A DNA stretch of 64,000 nt from Thermothelomyces thermophilus ATCC 42464. Lineage: Eukaryota > Ascomycota > Sordariomycetes > Sordariales > Chaetomiaceae. The notes beneath the pieces are model-generated. The model saw only the letters and a list, made by a program, of their open reading frames with translations, was not told the DNA's origin and searched no databases. The DNA lies in the NCBI RefSeq assembly GCF_000226095.1, contig NC_016473.1:4836001-4900000 (forward strand). The letters are read 5' to 3'. A program made the translations under genes and the position numbers. How positions within the stretch are numbered: position 1 is the first letter of the stretch; each line of letters begins with the position of its first letter. Shown here in pieces: positions 11,441 to 24,363 of the stretch.

Positions 11441-11710
11441 ATGCCCGAGTCCAAGGCCGAGAAGATCGAGAGGGTCAAGGCCAACCTGCCTCTTCCCGAG
11501 CAGCCGCCTGCCGCCTCTGACCTGAAGTCTGCCAACATGAAGACCACGTCCAGCGAAGGCGTCTCCGCCGGCGACGTCTCGACCGGTGCCGGCGTCACCT
11601 CCGGCCTGCGCGAGCCTGCCACCAAGGCCTCGAACGAGATCGACATGAGCGGGATCGGTCGACAAGGCAAGGACGGCCTAAATGAGCCGCCCAAGGACGC
11701 CAGGAGTTGA
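11441..11710 (+). CDS. Small conserved hydrophilic fungal protein
   Basis: A single exon of 89 residues starting MPESKAEKIERVKANLPLPE. The opening block (KAEKIERVKANLPLPE, then PPAASDLKSA) and the close (GRQGKDGLNEPPKDA) resemble a small intrinsically disordered protein family I recall from many Sordariomycetes; its function is not known to me. The middle is Ser/Thr/Gly/Ala-rich with no predicted membrane segment or metal site. The ATG at 11441 is chosen because it begins the conserved block; the open frame extends upstream through a leader without resemblance. Probably cytosolic; a stress or desiccation role would be speculation. Confidence 0.75.
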   Translation: MPESKAEKIERVKANLPLPEQPPAASDLKSANMKTTSSEGVSAGDVSTGAGVTSGLREPATKASNEIDMSGIGRQGKDGLNEPPKDARS

Positions 11711-13451
11711 TCGGATGTTGTCAAAGGAATGGACGACAATTGAGGCAATTGTATCAGCTGTGGGTTATGCTTCTAAGGCGTTTCTTCATCTTTGCATTTC
11801 TCATGTGCTGGGACAATTCGGCAATCCTGGAATAGATCCTGGAATAGGTCGGGGTGAGGCTGGTCAGACTCTCGACTGTATTTCAAAACAAAAGTACACA
11901 TCTACGGCGCGGAAATATCATGACACCGTGAATCACCCTCATTTTTGCTCGGATACTCTCCCAACCTGCCTGCTTGATGTATACCGCCCAAGTGGTCGTC
12001 TGTAACTCTTGATGTTGAAGACGCTAGGTTTGGATACCTCTCCGGTGTCTGAGAGCATTTCTACGGAAACATCTCATCCTACATGCGGACAGTTAATATC
12101 CGTGAATTTTAGAGAGCCAAGCACATATATCATCTAGGTGCTAGGCACACGTGATGCTGCACAATGTGATCCGTATGTCGTTGCTGTTTGTCTGGTCGTG
12201 CACGGACCATGCTGCAATGCCCCCGAGTAAAAAAAGGGGTAAAGTAAACAATGAACCAGGCAACATGGCTAGGGGGTGCATTTGATGAGAGCATTTTATG
12301 AGAGCATTCCGAAGCCTGCTCTTAACAGTTGACGCAAGCCTCATCGTGTCTGCACCATCATGCTGTGGGATTCACACAGGGCCACGAATCTAATGTTAAA
12401 CATTCGAACAACCTGTGGGCTCCCATGCTTGCTCTTATCTGCTGGAACTTGTGGGGAGACAGTCCCGTAACTTCTGTCATACCATATGCTTAGGGTTACG
12501 CATAGTGCTCATGTTCTCCCTTCTCGCACCATCACCACTTTGTTTCCCCGTCAATGCCAGGCCCGCTTCCACCCGCGATCTGATGTTGGTCCTACGTCCT
12601 CTCTCTTCGCACATGTCGCCGAGCCTTGAAGTTGAGGGCCTCTGCGCCCTATCTAACCGGAGCAAGACCAACGCGGATCCAACCAACGGTTTCGCTTTTC
12701 GACCAAAAACCCAAGGCATCAAATTGGTCTCCCCCACTCAACGAAAAGAGAGCACATTGATTTCAATATAACCAACCACAAGCTTCCTCGACCATCTCAC
12801 AACAAATCCATTGCCTAATTACTTCTTAGCAGGTCTCTGGGAACTTCGTTTCAGCTTGAACTCTACTTCTTCCTGGGCCGCTGCCTTTCTGGGCTCGTCT
12901 GTTGCGCCTGACGTCTGAGGCATCAGAAAGGCAGGCTCGGCCCTTTCTTTGAGCTTAATCGCCTTTCATCGGCGGATAAGTCGCTCAAGCATCATCGACT
13001 CGCCCTCTTTTCCTCGCCTTCCCTACGTAGAGAAGCATCTCTACGGATTCGACTACGTCTTTTGCTGTGGTAAGTTGCCCAATCTCCTCTCGTAGCAGTT
13101 ACCTCTTTATCCCTCTCTTCTCTCCCCACCTTCCCAACAACGCGCCTTCCACAGCTTTGACAATCAGCACTACTAGCTTCCGATCTTCCTACCCTTTCTT
13201 GTCCTCCCATCGCTTCAGTCTCTGCTTTTCAGGCAAAATTCAACAGATTTTGCCACTCCATTTGCGTGCTCCTTCATATCTCCCGTCAACTTTCCATTGT
13301 TTCAGCCTTCAGAATTGCCTTTTGGTTTCAGATTCTGACCCATTCTCCTAGGTTTTCTCTGAGTCGCTCTTGGATCAGACAAGACGCGACTCAACTGCCT
13401 TGACATCAGCCAACTGAATTGTCCATCACTCGTACCGACCTCTCAGCCGAT
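11711..13451. other. Intergenic region with long pyrimidine-rich leader
   Basis: The first part is unremarkable. From about 12960 to 13451 the plus strand is very C+T-rich, typical of a long 5' leader or promoter in filamentous fungi, and leads to the gene starting at 13452. A TTAGGGTTA word lies near 12490. No gene supported. Confidence 0.55.
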
Positions 13452-16392
13452 ATGGAGTATTCTGATCGCTCCGGTCCAACCCTTCAGGGCTTATCCCCCG
13501 CCGAGGTCGAGGCCAAGATGAAGGAACAGGCCGCTATTCAGGCCATGATGGTTAGCTCTTGGCCGTTGGCTCGTCCCATGTTCGATGATTGTCCAAACGT
13601 TGACTGTTGTATTTCTCTTCAGGACGACCTCGGCAGCGCACGGCTTGACCAACTACCCTTGGACGATGGTCCCAAGGCCTCTAAACATGCCCGTCACTAC
13701 CACAATGCTAGATCCAGCACCCAGCACCGCCAGCCTTCCGCCCCAACAACGTCACTTGGTGATGTATGGAGAGGTACGTCAGCTTAGTGTCCATCGATGG
13801 GTCGGTTGCATGGCTAAGCTTTTGAAGATGCTATTGCGGCTGGCGCCTTCGACGACGAAGACGCCGAAGGTGTCAAGAACTTGGACGATCTTGGTGGCGG
13901 CAGAATCTATGATAATGCTAGCACCTGCCAATCGCGAGAGCATCGGGTCGTCGACGTGACGATGAGAATCCTCGATCAGCGAAGTTCAAGGTCAGCTGTT
14001 CATTGTGTTTTCTGCTATTTTTGGAGGGTTATCATGCTAATATTCTCCAAGTTCCGCTCGTCAACGTGCAGAATCCGCGGCTCAGAGATGGCAAACTCGC
14101 CACGACATGAACCAAGTGATCACTGCTTCTTCTAGCCGGGCAAACAATGGCTGGGAGCCAGTTCCTTCAACCAGCGCTAGGCCCCAGCCTGCTGCGATCA
14201 ACCCTATGATGAGACCGGCGCGACTGCGTCCCCCTCCGGTTGTGCCATCCTTACCAGTGCCCATACCCGAGGTGGTCACCACTCCTGACGCTCCCCTGCC
14301 TTTCGACGTGACAGATGTCCTTTTCAAGACCGAAGCCAACTTTTTGAGTCGGGATGTCCACCCTGCGATGCGCTCCGTCATTATCTTATCGGCTGCCAAG
14401 CGACCAGAGCTCGGTTTCTTTACTGTGGCTTTGTTCAACCGCAAGTACTGCCAATGGGCCATGTCTGCCTGGTACGACTATTCTAGCGGCGCTGACAACC
14501 TGCTGGGCGCCACATTCCAAGATGGGAGCACATTACATAGTTACCACATTTTCTTCGGTACTTCCAGCGACCTAATGGACTTTGTCGAGACCGTTCGGTC
14601 GATCCTAGCAGAGAACGATGTGGCCCTAGTCGACTCGGCCTCGATCTCCGCTTCTGCTCCCCCCTTAGCTGCAGCGAGCAGCGGACTGGCCTCTGCAGTC
14701 ACTCGGGCGGATCGGGCGGTTGGGGCTACCTGCCCACAGGACACGTCAACTGAAACTCGGGTGGCACGCTCAACCACCCCGGCTACACATTGTTCTGCAG
14801 CGGACTCGAAACCTCATGTCAACGCGAAGCCATTAGTGACCCCTAAACCCGTGGTCGATTCAAATACAGCGCTCGCCCGGGCCGCTTCTCCGGCCAGCAG
14901 CGTGGCACCCGCCTCTCACAGCCGGGCCACAGTTCTACCCACAGAGAACCGCTGCGTTGGCGAGGACGTGAGCGATGCCGATGCTACGGCCGACAGCCAT
15001 TGCAACACCGTGTTGGCGCCTCACAGTTTGAGGCAGCAGAACACTCCAGTCAGGCAGGCGAACGTGCTGGAAACATCAAAGATGAAACAACATGCCGCTG
15101 CTGGCACCGCCACTGATGAACACGAAGCGGAGGCCACTAATTTGCTGTCCACGCTCCAGTCATACCGCCACAATAACAGTGCAGACATCGATGAGTCTTC
15201 AATGCGAATGTTCAGAAACATAGTTTCAGCAACAGCCAGGCTGTTCTTTCAATTTTTCTGCTTCAGCGAAGTAGCTGGTAGAACGAGAACCGTGGAAGAA
15301 CTGGACCAGACTGCCAGGGGGGTAAAGATGGGCTTTCTAGAGCACACAGTTAAGAGCGCCAGGGGGCAGGGATTCAACGATGGACAGGTTCAGGCAATCA
15401 AGGACGAAATCTCCAGGGTTTTTGAGTCTGAACTGGCGGCCAAGCTGAGTGCACAGCGAAATGTGTTCAAATCCCGACAAACCTACGCTCTGGACGAGCT
15501 TCTGTCCATGAGGGATCGAGCAGTAATGCCTCCGGGTGGCTTGGCCAACATCCCGTATATGCCAGAGCCCAGCAATGGCTTGCTGCGAACCGGCTCCAGC
15601 TCCTTGTCTCAAGGCGCTTCAACATTTCCTCGGCGGGTGGTCGCCTCTCGGGGAGCGGATAAAGAGGATAACGAGCGGAATACGAACTTTGACAAGGCCC
15701 AGGTTGCGAGGGTTAGGGACGCCATGGATTGGGTTCTCGGGAAGACCGCTCCCTCGAAACCGGACTTTCGGGAGCCCAAACCAGCGTCAGAAGAGGGTCA
15801 AGCCACCGTTCCCATCGTCGAGAAAATGAGTGCATCCCAGGAAAAAGGTCTCCAAGGTTCGCGTTGGGCATCCGGCACGTCAGTCGTTAAGGCTGCCAAC
15901 TTCTTCACAGGCCCGCGGTATGAAAAAGCGTGGTCAAAGCACAGCTGCCTGGAGGAACTCGGCCAGCTTCAGCCCCAGGACAAGGTAACCGCAGGGACGG
16001 AGGACCTCACGGACCTGTACTTTCCTCTACCCGAAGACACCAACACGCAGAGAGAGCCTGTGAAACCTCGGGTACCTGATGTCGATGGCAGCCCGCCACC
16101 AGCTGCCACAAGTTCTAGTTATGGAGCGTCTACCCCGAAGCGGGCTGATAAAGTCGAGACCGTTACGGTGGGCATCTCCCGCCTCTCTATCCGTTCGCCG
16201 ACGGCCCCGCAGTCGAAGTCGGATCCGCCTACTACTCCGACCGAGCAGTTGGGATTTGCTGCGCGAACTTTGAGGGAGGTGTGCTCGCAGCCCGCCTCGA
16301 CTGCTGCCCAGCGAGAGCCTCAAGCAGCTCAACCCAAAGTGCGTGGTCTTGAGGCATCTAGACATAGTACTGGCGCTGGACCCTCCAGCTAG
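13452..16392 (+). CDS. Large unrecognised fungal protein
   Basis: Proposed exons 13452-13550, 13623-13773, 13828-13990 and 14052-16392 give 917 residues. The first exons read smoothly (SPAEVEAKMKEQAAIQAMM, then GDVWRDAIAAGAFDDEDAEG), with the intron at 13774-13827 splitting an Asp codon, which supports them. The last exon carries a region near its start (FLSRDVHPAMRSVIILSAAK) followed by a folded-looking block to about residue 240, a disordered Ser/Ala/Pro-rich stretch, a helical block (MFRNIVSATARLFFQFFCF onward) and a disordered tail. I recognise no named domain. The third splice (13991-14051) is the least certain: two other frames also look protein-like there, so the linker around residues 125-155 may be wrong. 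Role unknown. Confidence 0.65.
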
Positions 16393-17278
16393 GGGAAGTT
16401 CAACTTTTACACCCCTAAACACACCCGACAGTGATGGGAATTCCGCCATTGCCACAATTCTGGATTTGCAGACGTGGACATTCGTCCTGTCTCTTATCGT
16501 TGCCATGATCTGCTACGACTCATGAGAACGACCTTGCAGTCACTGAAGATTCCGAAAAACTTGTTCAGAGTATTGTACTATAATATCTCGGGTACCTCAT
16601 GGTTGACGGTACGACAACGATTTCGGCCATGGCCACCACATTCGAGTTTTCTTTTCGGTTGCCAGATTCTCTCGCCAGGTATCTCTCGATTGCTCATTGG
16701 CTTCTTTTTTTCCTCTCTGCAGTTTATCCGCCAAGAACCTCTTCAAGTTGTTGGGGTTTTCTTTGGGCTTATTGGGCGCGGAAATATGAAGACAGAAATC
16801 TCTGTCAGTGAAATGGAGAATGGTGATGGCCTTTAGACTAATGACCAACCGAAGCATCAAAAAGAGCATCCCTGGTAGTTGAAGCATTGGCTTCGGCCAC
16901 TGGTGTGGGAGCGCGAGAACACGGGGGTCGTGGCAGGCATTAGCTATTTAAAAGGAAACTGAGTGTGTAGGTAGTAGGAAAGACGGATAGTTCGCGTCTT
17001 TGTTGGTTTAGTTAATACTGTTGAGTAACCAAATGCTACCCACGCAGAGGACGGATATTCGCTGCACTATCTTTGGCTTCATCCTTCCTTTTTCTAGCAT
17101 GATCTATCCGCGGGCCCGCGTCACGAGAAGCTATTCCACAATGGCGGGTGGTGGGTAATTTGGTGAAGCATGCCCCATCATTGACCATGACGAGTCTCCT
17201 GTGCAAAGGTCGCTCGCGGTCAACAAAACCGAAAAAAATGGTGATGAGCCAAATCCCTCCCTCCCCTTTCTCCTCGGG
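16393..17278. other. Intergenic region between convergent genes
   Basis: 3' flanks of the large unrecognised gene (plus) and the P-loop kinase gene (minus). No coding or RNA feature recognised. Confidence 0.55.
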
Positions 17279-18324
17279 CTAGTTCGCCCACCCGCCGTCT
17301 TCCCGACTCTCGACCACCTCATCCACGCGGGGGATCCGCAGCCGGAGGATCTCGTCGCCGTTGGGCAGGTCGTTCTCGACGGCGCGGCGGTCAGCGGCCT
17401 CGGGGGTGGCGACGAGGCCGGCGGCCAGGTGGCGCGCCGCCAGGCGAGCGCGGGCAACCTCGCGCGGGACCGAGACGAAGACGGTGAAGGAGAAGAGCGA
17501 CGCCGCGTCGGACCAGGGTGGCTTGTTGAGGAGGGTGTCTTTTTTTTGTTTTTCATTTTCATATTTCATTGTGGTGTTTGTTAGTCTGTCTAGGAACTCA
17601 CTTTTTTTTTCTTTTCTTTTTCTTTGACCATTGTTATATGTCTTCATATGTGTAACGGAACTTACAGTTGCCCTCGAGCACGACGATGCGGTGCGTCCTC
17701 TCGACCGCGATGTCGTCCTCCTTCGGGTCCTTGAGCGCGTGGTCGAACGAGGGGGCCAGGACGGTGGGCGAGCCGTCGGTCAGCGGCTCCTTGAGGCGCC
17801 GGACCAGCCGCAAGAAGGCGGCGCCGTCGAAGGTGAACTCGGCCCCCCGGCGGGCGTGGGCGGTGGCCGGGTCCGGAATGGCGTCGAGCTGGGCGCGCGT
17901 GTAGTGGTAGCCGTCCATGGGCACGAACACGGCGACGGGGGGCCGCCCGGGGAACTGGGCCGCGTGCCGGGCGTTGAGCGCGGCCGTGAGGCGCTTGGAG
18001 AGGGTGGTTTTGCCTGTGGAGATTTCAGTTCAGTCAGATGGTACGGGGGAACAGGGGACGATCGATGAAAAAAAAAAAAAAAAAAAAAAAAAAAACAAGG
18101 CGAGGTTGGTTCGAGGGGAGAGAGCCGTACTTACCTGAACCGGGAATGCCGCCAACGGCAATCACTGGGAGAAGCGAGTGAGTGAGTGACCAGGGTGATC
18201 TGACGTGGTAGGGCGATCTTGTTGTTTCACGCGAAGGATCACACTTACAGAATCGCGTGTCCTCGGGCGTTTTCAGGAACAAGTCCCAGGACCGGTCGAG
18301 CAGACGACCGAGTGTTTCGTCCAT
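17279..18324 (-). CDS. P-loop kinase of the uridine kinase/phosphoribulokinase type (Yfh7-like)
   Basis: Four exons on the minus strand: 18249-18324, 18135-18164, 17666-18013 and 17279-17538, giving 237 residues. The Walker A motif GGIPGSGKTT is assembled from a 30-nt microexon and the next exon, with the splice falling inside the Gly before Lys. PMDGYHYTR downstream is the substrate-side block typical of bacterial and fungal uridine kinase/pantothenate kinase relatives, and IVVLEGNYTLLNKPPWS carries the Walker B-like strand and the YLLL..PPW block seen in this family. The C-terminal RRAVENDLPNG is also conserved. It phosphorylates a small molecule, but the substrate cannot be told from sequence. 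Intron 3 on the minus strand is T/A-rich, and intron 2 contains a 28-base A run. Confidence 0.85.
18068..18095 (+). repeat. Poly-A run within an intron of the P-loop kinase gene
   Basis: About 28 consecutive A on the plus strand, thus a poly-T tract in the transcribed intron. It sits upstream of the acceptor at 18014-18015 and could act as a polypyrimidine tract. Confidence 0.85.
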
Positions 18325-19064
18325 GGTTGCTGGTCGATCCACGAGAAAATTAACCAAAACAATAAGCTTTCTCTGATATCAGTCTTGGTATCAAAACCAC
18401 GGCAGACCTAGCGAAATCTGGGTATTAGCATGGTGTGGCGGCTTCCGTCCCGGGAAGGGGGTTCTCTTGATTCAATGCTGAGGCTTTGCGCTTTGGCATG
18501 AAGCAGCTCGCCTTCCACAGATGATGAAGTCCAGATTTAGGCTATACTCACTCGTAGACCCTTAGTGTTAAGAAAGACTACATAGTAGTTGGCGAAATTC
18601 CTTCGGTTCAAGCTCGGTGGTGAAACGGAGATCGGAGGAGTGCCGGAGGTGGAGGTGTGTGATTAGACGGCACGGCCCTGGTTTTGGTTCCGCACGGCGC
18701 CCCGCCCCGCGCCCCGCGCCGACTCAAATCGCAAACCAATTCAATCTCCCTCACCTTTCCAAGTTTCAGTAACTCGCCAGTAGCCCTTACAGATGCATCG
18801 CAACTGGGCAACCTCATGATATCACGCTGTAATTTTAGACCAGATTCGCTACTAAAGGGATATACGAATTGAGTCAAACTGGGTAGTGAAAAAAAAAAAA
18901 TACATAGCACAAGGCGACAACCCCTCTTTCTCCCGCCACCAACTTGTGGGATAGTCATCGGACTGGACAGACACTCGGCACCTTAACGATTTTCTATTTG
19001 TATTTTAATATTTACTTTCCGTTTCCCTCTTCTCGAGGAAGGAGGAAAATAAGAGGACAGAGAG
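18325..19064. other. Intergenic region, divergent promoters
   Basis: Between the minus-strand P-loop kinase and the plus-strand acidic protein. A short GCCCCGCCCCGCGCCCCGCGCC patch near 18699-18720 is strongly G+C-rich within otherwise mixed sequence. No gene found. Confidence 0.5.
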
Positions 19065-19813
19065 ATGGACAACGACCGAGCAGACTCCAACCTGCTCCTC
19101 CTGTCCCTCAACCTCGCCGACTCGGACCCCGAAGAGGCCGCCCCTCCCGGCGACACAACGACGTCAACGACCAACGCCGCCGGCCCAACAACCGAGTACC
19201 AACCCACCCGCGCCGAACGAACCGCTCTCTCCGAGGAAGCCTTCCAGGCCCTGAAACACTCCTACCGGCCCAAGGTAGAGAACGGCAATGTGAGTTCCCC
19301 TATGCGCTCCCCCCCTTTCCCCCTTCTCTCTTTCAGCTCCCTTCGTCATCTATTTTCTTTTCCCTCTCGAGTTTCCAAAAAAAAAGCGTTCCCTCCTTGA
19401 ACAGTACTCACACACACATCCCGGGGGGGGGTTCGAACCAATAACAAAAGATCCATTCCCTCATCTCCTTCCTCCCATCCGCATTCACCACCACCAGCAC
19501 CACCGATAACAGCCAGGACAACGACGACGACGACGAAGACGACGAGCCGCTGCCCAAGCCCGCCGCCCAAGAACTGCTCCACGCCGCCGAGGAGCTCTAC
19601 TTCTTCCGGCGGTACGCCGACGCCGCCTCCTTCCTGCGGCGAGTCCTCGAGAGCACCACCGGCAGTAGTACCAGTAGCGACGGCAGCGGTGACAGCACGG
19701 AGGACGGGACGAGGAGGAGAGGGAGGAGGAGGCGCAGGAGGATCGACGACGAGACGAGGCGGCTGCTGGGGTATTACCTTGGGCGGTGCGAGGCGAAACT
19801 GGGAGGCGCTTGA
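19065..19813 (+). CDS. Small acidic protein with TPR-like helical hairpin
   Basis: Two exons, 19065-19289 and 19451-19813, with a 161-nt intron, giving 195 residues. The N-terminal third is disordered and acidic (SDPEEAAPPGD), then comes RTALSEEAFQALKHSYRP. Exon 2 has a run of Asp/Glu (DNDDDDEDDEP), then QELLHAAEELYFFRRYADAASFLRRVL, which looks like one TPR-type helix pair, then a Ser/Gly/Arg-rich insert and a closing helix (ETRRLLGYYLGRCEAKLG). The frame joins exactly at the splice. The name is not known to me; a scaffold or chaperone-type role is only suggested by the hairpin. Confidence 0.75.
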
Positions 19814-20807
19814 GGAGGAGGAGGAGCGAAGTAGGAGGAGGGGAGGAAAAAGGGGAAGGGGGGGGGGGGGAATATTGTAGATGATTGTATAAGGGATGGA
19901 TGGTTTGTTGAGGGGATTAGGGGGTGCAGTAACTAGTTCATGAATATTGATATCAACTGAATGAAATGTACTTTGTGCGGTCGGCTGCGAATAATACAGG
20001 AGGAAGAGATGATTACTGATTCATTCGAGTGTCTCTACAGCAGACAGGTCACAACAGAACATGAGCGCAAAGCGCAGTATTGAAGCTGAAAGCTTGTCTC
20101 GTCTCTTCTAACATTAGATCTATCCTCTATAGCCGCTCTAGATACCTGCAGCAAGACCGATGAGGGATCCATCACGCCTCGCCATGCAAACCAAGCCAGA
20201 AGAGGAGCGGAGTCTCTAATCTGTACACGAAAGACGAAACCTCCACACGCCAAACTCTCCACTCCAGTCGCCTGACCCGTCGGAGCATCTCGATCCCTGG
20301 GGACTCCGTAATTCAGACGGCCCAGCCCTGTATTCCCGCCATGGTACTGTACAAACGGAGAGGGAATAGAGAAGAGGAAGAGCAAAAAAAAAAATATCAA
20401 AAATGATTCAACCGTGACGCCATGCTACCCAACCCGCTCGCATAAATCGCTTCTAATGCCGCCGTTTTAATGAACCCCGCGTGGTTTTCCCATCCGTCCC
20501 TAGGCGAGGCCGTTTGAAAGAAACAAAGCGCGGCCCCACCTGAGAAATGCAAGAAAGTCCTTCTTTTTCTTATGATGATGATGCGTCCGTTTCGTTGTCC
20601 GTCGTTGTAGGTGCATCGCCCCTCTTTATTGCCTCGGACGAGCACGGTTCGATGTTGTTTCTGACCCCCCTTCCCCCCCCCCCCCCCCCCCGGGGCAGTC
20701 GGGGGCTGTCTAATGATTTATTGCTGCACGTCGCTGTTTTCGCCCGCCAGGCGAGACGGTGAATTGATGTTATCTGATGTTATCCGCAAGTCTCCCTCGC
20801 CCCCTTT
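19814..20807. other. Intergenic region between convergent genes
   Basis: 3' flanks of the acidic protein gene (plus) and UPS2 (minus). It contains G-runs near 19859-19870 and a C-run near 20674-20690. No gene seen. Confidence 0.55.
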
Positions 20808-21410
20808 TTACGCGGTAGCGGCCGCCCGGATGTTGCCAGCCTGGGCCTGGAGCAGCGACAGGCGCTCGCGCTCGCGCTCCTCGGCGAACACGCGACGGCT
20901 CATGGCCAGGACGGCCTCGAAGCCTTCCTTGCCCTTGACGGCGTTCTCGTGGAAGCGCTTGACGAGGGTGTCCTCGATGCGGTTCTTGATGCGCTGCCAG
21001 CCGCCGCAGAGGGCCGTGATCTGCGCGGCCTGCTCGAAGCGCGTCTGCTGGTCGTTGAGCGGGCGGTAGACGACCGTCTCCTGCACGTTGATCAGGTTGC
21101 TCCACGTGAGGTTTGCCGACACCATCGTGACCGTCTTGTTGCGCGGGTCGACGTACGACGTCTCGAACACGTGCGAGTCCTCGATGTTGCCGCCCATCAG
21201 GCTCTTGAGCCAGTCGGGCGCGCTCTGCCGGCAGGTGATGAGCCGCTCCGTCCGCAGGATGCCCGTCTCGGGGTCAACCGTCCGGCTGATCGTGTCGACC
21301 GCCACCACGTGCGTCGATTTTTGGTTCCATGGGCAGTATTTCCGCCAGTTGGCGGTCGATACTTCCTCCCAGGTGTAGTTGAAGACTTCAGTGTTGGAGA
21401 AGACCTTCAT
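20808..21410 (-). CDS. UPS2: PRELI/MSF1-domain phospholipid transfer protein Ups2
   Basis: An uninterrupted minus-strand frame of 200 residues starting MKVFSNTEVFNYTWEEVS. The first ~175 residues form a PRELI/MSF1 domain; the opening closely follows yeast Ups2 (MKLFQNSYDFNYPWDQV), and STHVVAVDTISR, LRTERLITCRQ and FEQAAQITALCGGW are conserved blocks. Ups2 works with Mdm35 in the mitochondrial intermembrane space, moving phosphatidylserine between membranes for phosphatidylethanolamine synthesis. The tail (EERERERLSLLQAQ) is a charged helix. The frame extends 13 codons upstream of the chosen ATG at 21408-21410, but the family match begins at that Met. Confidence 0.92.
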   Translation of the reverse strand: MKVFSNTEVFNYTWEEVSTANWRKYCPWNQKSTHVVAVDTISRTVDPETGILRTERLITCRQSAPDWLKSLMGGNIEDSHVFETSYVDPRNKTVTMVSANLTWSNLINVQETVVYRPLNDQQTRFEQAAQITALCGGWQRIKNRIEDTLVKRFHENAVKGKEGFEAVLAMSRRVFAEERERERLSLLQAQAGNIRAAATA

Positions 21411-22443
21411 TTTGATTTGTGTTTGTTCAAGTGTCGTCGAGAACTTCAACGATACAATTCAAGGCTTGCCGCCCGGATGTCCGGTTGCGGTCGCGTGCCG
21501 AGGGAATGTCGCGGAAAGATCGGCAACTAATTTTTTTTTTTCTCCCTCGGTTTTGCGAGTCTGAAAAGACTGGAGTAAGGGGGTTCTGAAATCCGACAAT
21601 CGACCTTCGCGTTGTCGACTTGGATTGGAATATGAATCTTGCTCCTGTGCTTCGGAGGGAAAAGAAAAGAATGTAATCACTGTGGCACGGGCAAGAGCGA
21701 ATTCTAACAAACCCGCAGAAGGGGGGGTGTTTGTTCGGCTGCGAGTCTTTTTTTTGTATGAACCTCTTACTAGCGGTTGGATAGGCGCGAAATCTCGACT
21801 TATCGGAGAAAGTGGCAACCCCCCCTGGCAATGCCGAGCTCGCTTAACTACCCGCAAAAAGAACAGCGTGGGGCGTCGATGAAAAATCTTCGGAAGAGTG
21901 CGGGTTGGTCTGGAGCAAAACTCAATCCAATCATTGGGCGGGTCCGTCCTAATAAGAGGGCTGGTCAAACGGTTTCCGTTCCAACATTACAAGTAATTAC
22001 TTCCGTACCCAAGCCGTCACCGCCCGCTACCCCGTGCGTCATCGGGGACCCCGCGTTGGCCACCTTCTCTACCAGTGGCCAATTCTGACAAAGTTGCAGG
22101 CCACGGCGATCCCGAACAAAACACGCGAGCAATCCGCGAACTCGAGATCGGTGACGGTTCGGACCGTTTTGTGAAGAACGGGGCCCCCCGCAAACACCCC
22201 AGCGGTCTCGGATCGGCGTCTCAATATCTCGTCTCCACACCGAGCGGCTTTAGTCTTTTGACCGTTTTGTCTGCAGTGATGGTGCATATGCAGTGCCGAT
22301 GTTTGTACGCTGTACCTGAGTACGAGTAACTACTGTCCATATGTATGTACAGTACATACAAGGAAGCCTGCGACACATGCCCCAACCTTACCGCCCGAGG
22401 GAGTCCATTGCAGACCCGATCTTATTCTGACGGTTCAACTAGT
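21411..22443. other. Intergenic region
   Basis: Promoter side of UPS2 and 3' flank of the methionine aminopeptidase gene, both minus strand. A GTATGTACAGTACATAC near-palindrome lies near 22342-22358. No gene supported. Confidence 0.55.
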
Positions 22444-23952
<1,509 letters not shown>

Positions 23953-24363
23953 CGCAAAAAGATAAGAGGTAGTGGAATGTTGCTGCTGGAACCGTAAGAA
24001 TCCAGCTTTGGGGCGGACGGCCTTTAATCCAAATCCCAAGATCCAAACCCAAAACCAACAAACAGTCTTTGGCTGCGCCCCGCCAAAGCAACTACATTCG
24101 TTTTAGTTATTTCCAACGCCGCGGGGTACTGTGGCACGGACGCTGTCGGCGATAAGATATGCGCCAAACGGAGGGGCCCTTGATTCAACCTTACTGCGTA
24201 CGCTACGCAATCGGTTCCCCAAAAAAAACGATTTCGTCACCGATGTGAGAGTGGGCCACGCAGCGAACAGCGCCATCGAGGAGAATTCCGGCGTCGACTC
24301 TCCCCATTGCTTTTTCAACATTATCGTCGTTTCTAGACAATGTAGGAGCAATTAGGATGCGGC
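23953..24363. promoter_or_regulatory. Divergent promoter between MAP2 and the J-protein gene
   Basis: A 411-bp spacer between two head-to-head starts. It must hold both promoters; I could not identify defined factor sites. Confidence 0.6.

Noticed and set aside
13623-13773. Alternative frame of exon 2 reading HGLTNYPWTMVPRP
   Set aside because: It cannot be joined in phase to exon 1 with available splice sites, whereas the other frame joins both neighbours and yields GDVWRDAIAAGAFDD.
19427-19441. GGTTCGAACC string resembling a tRNA B box
   Set aside because: It lies in an intron, lacks an A box upstream and its neighbours cannot form the cloverleaf arms.
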